Below are positions 63,771 through 64,000 of a stretch of 64,000 nucleotides of DNA, piece by piece; positions within the stretch are counted from its first letter, which is position 1, and each line of letters starts with the position of its first letter. The position numbers and the translations under genes were made by a program. Location: NCBI GenBank assembly GCA_916613615.1, contig OU744730.1, forward strand, positions 25,119,406 to 25,183,405. Reading direction: 5' to 3'. The notes below the pieces were generated by a model. That model was not told where the DNA came from and made no database searches. It saw only the letters and a list, made by a program, of their open reading frames with translations. The DNA is from Steromphala cineraria (taxonomy: Eukaryota; Mollusca; Gastropoda; Trochida; Trochidae).

Positions 63771-64000
63771 GTCATACGCAAAACCTCGGCTATTTCCGTG
63801 TCGTTCGGCACAGCTTTCGTTGAAATTTAAAATCCAGGGAAGATAATTCTTCCTTCTACAAAACATCGTTTTTTACCTTCTCATTAGTTTTTATTTCGTA
63901 AATTATTAAAATAAAATTTATCATAAAACAAATAATAACTTACACAATTATAAAACAGTATCTTTCTAATGAAAACCCCTATCCATATCTGATTTTCAAA

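Overview
The window is animal nuclear DNA, most likely from a bivalve mollusc (possibly a scallop; the species guess rests only on repeat style). Introns have GT-AG ends, intergenic DNA is AT-rich, and it is packed with non-LTR retrotransposon remains, foldback/MITE elements and tandem repeats. Most open frames are chance or repeat-derived.

Two conserved multi-exon genes can be read completely. A beta-tubulin gene (+, 26469-29675, 4 exons, 445 aa) lies in the middle. On the minus strand, 40722-53032, a full 12-exon gene for PIG-U, a subunit of the GPI transamidase, could be assembled exon by exon (437 aa, every splice phase consistent).

The left 15 kb holds the most unusual content: four single-exon paralogues (3809-4105 +, 6596-6892 +, 12121-12474 +, 14921-15208 -) for 95-117 aa, probably helical proteins of a family I do not recognise. 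They share an ungapped core ending in TLEG. Three of the four are followed by a histone-type 3' stem-loop with a purine-rich downstream element, the signal that normally marks replication-dependent histone mRNAs, although the proteins do not look like histones. Two of the genes were made by a local tandem duplication whose breakpoint lies in a foldback element.

Between the tubulin and PIG-U genes (30.7-40.6 kb) are decayed LINEs. The largest (34182-37745) has endonuclease and reverse-transcriptase domains broken by frameshifts and sits between two 1.4-kb direct repeats. PIG-U introns are loaded with MITEs, an 11-bp satellite, a 144-bp array, a zero-spacer palindrome and a repeat rich in nuclear-receptor half-sites; three of these end within 50 bp of a 3' splice site. 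The right end (53-64 kb) has no recognisable gene: it holds a 55-bp minisatellite, several foldback elements and fragments of LINE coding sequence.

Mobile elements could be sorted by target duplications read directly: ten TTAA-flanked MITEs (piggyBac-like), four hAT-like elements with 8-bp duplications, and at least five unrelated foldback families with 9-bp duplications (Mutator-like). No prokaryotic genes, CRISPR arrays, rRNA genes or intact tRNA genes were seen.
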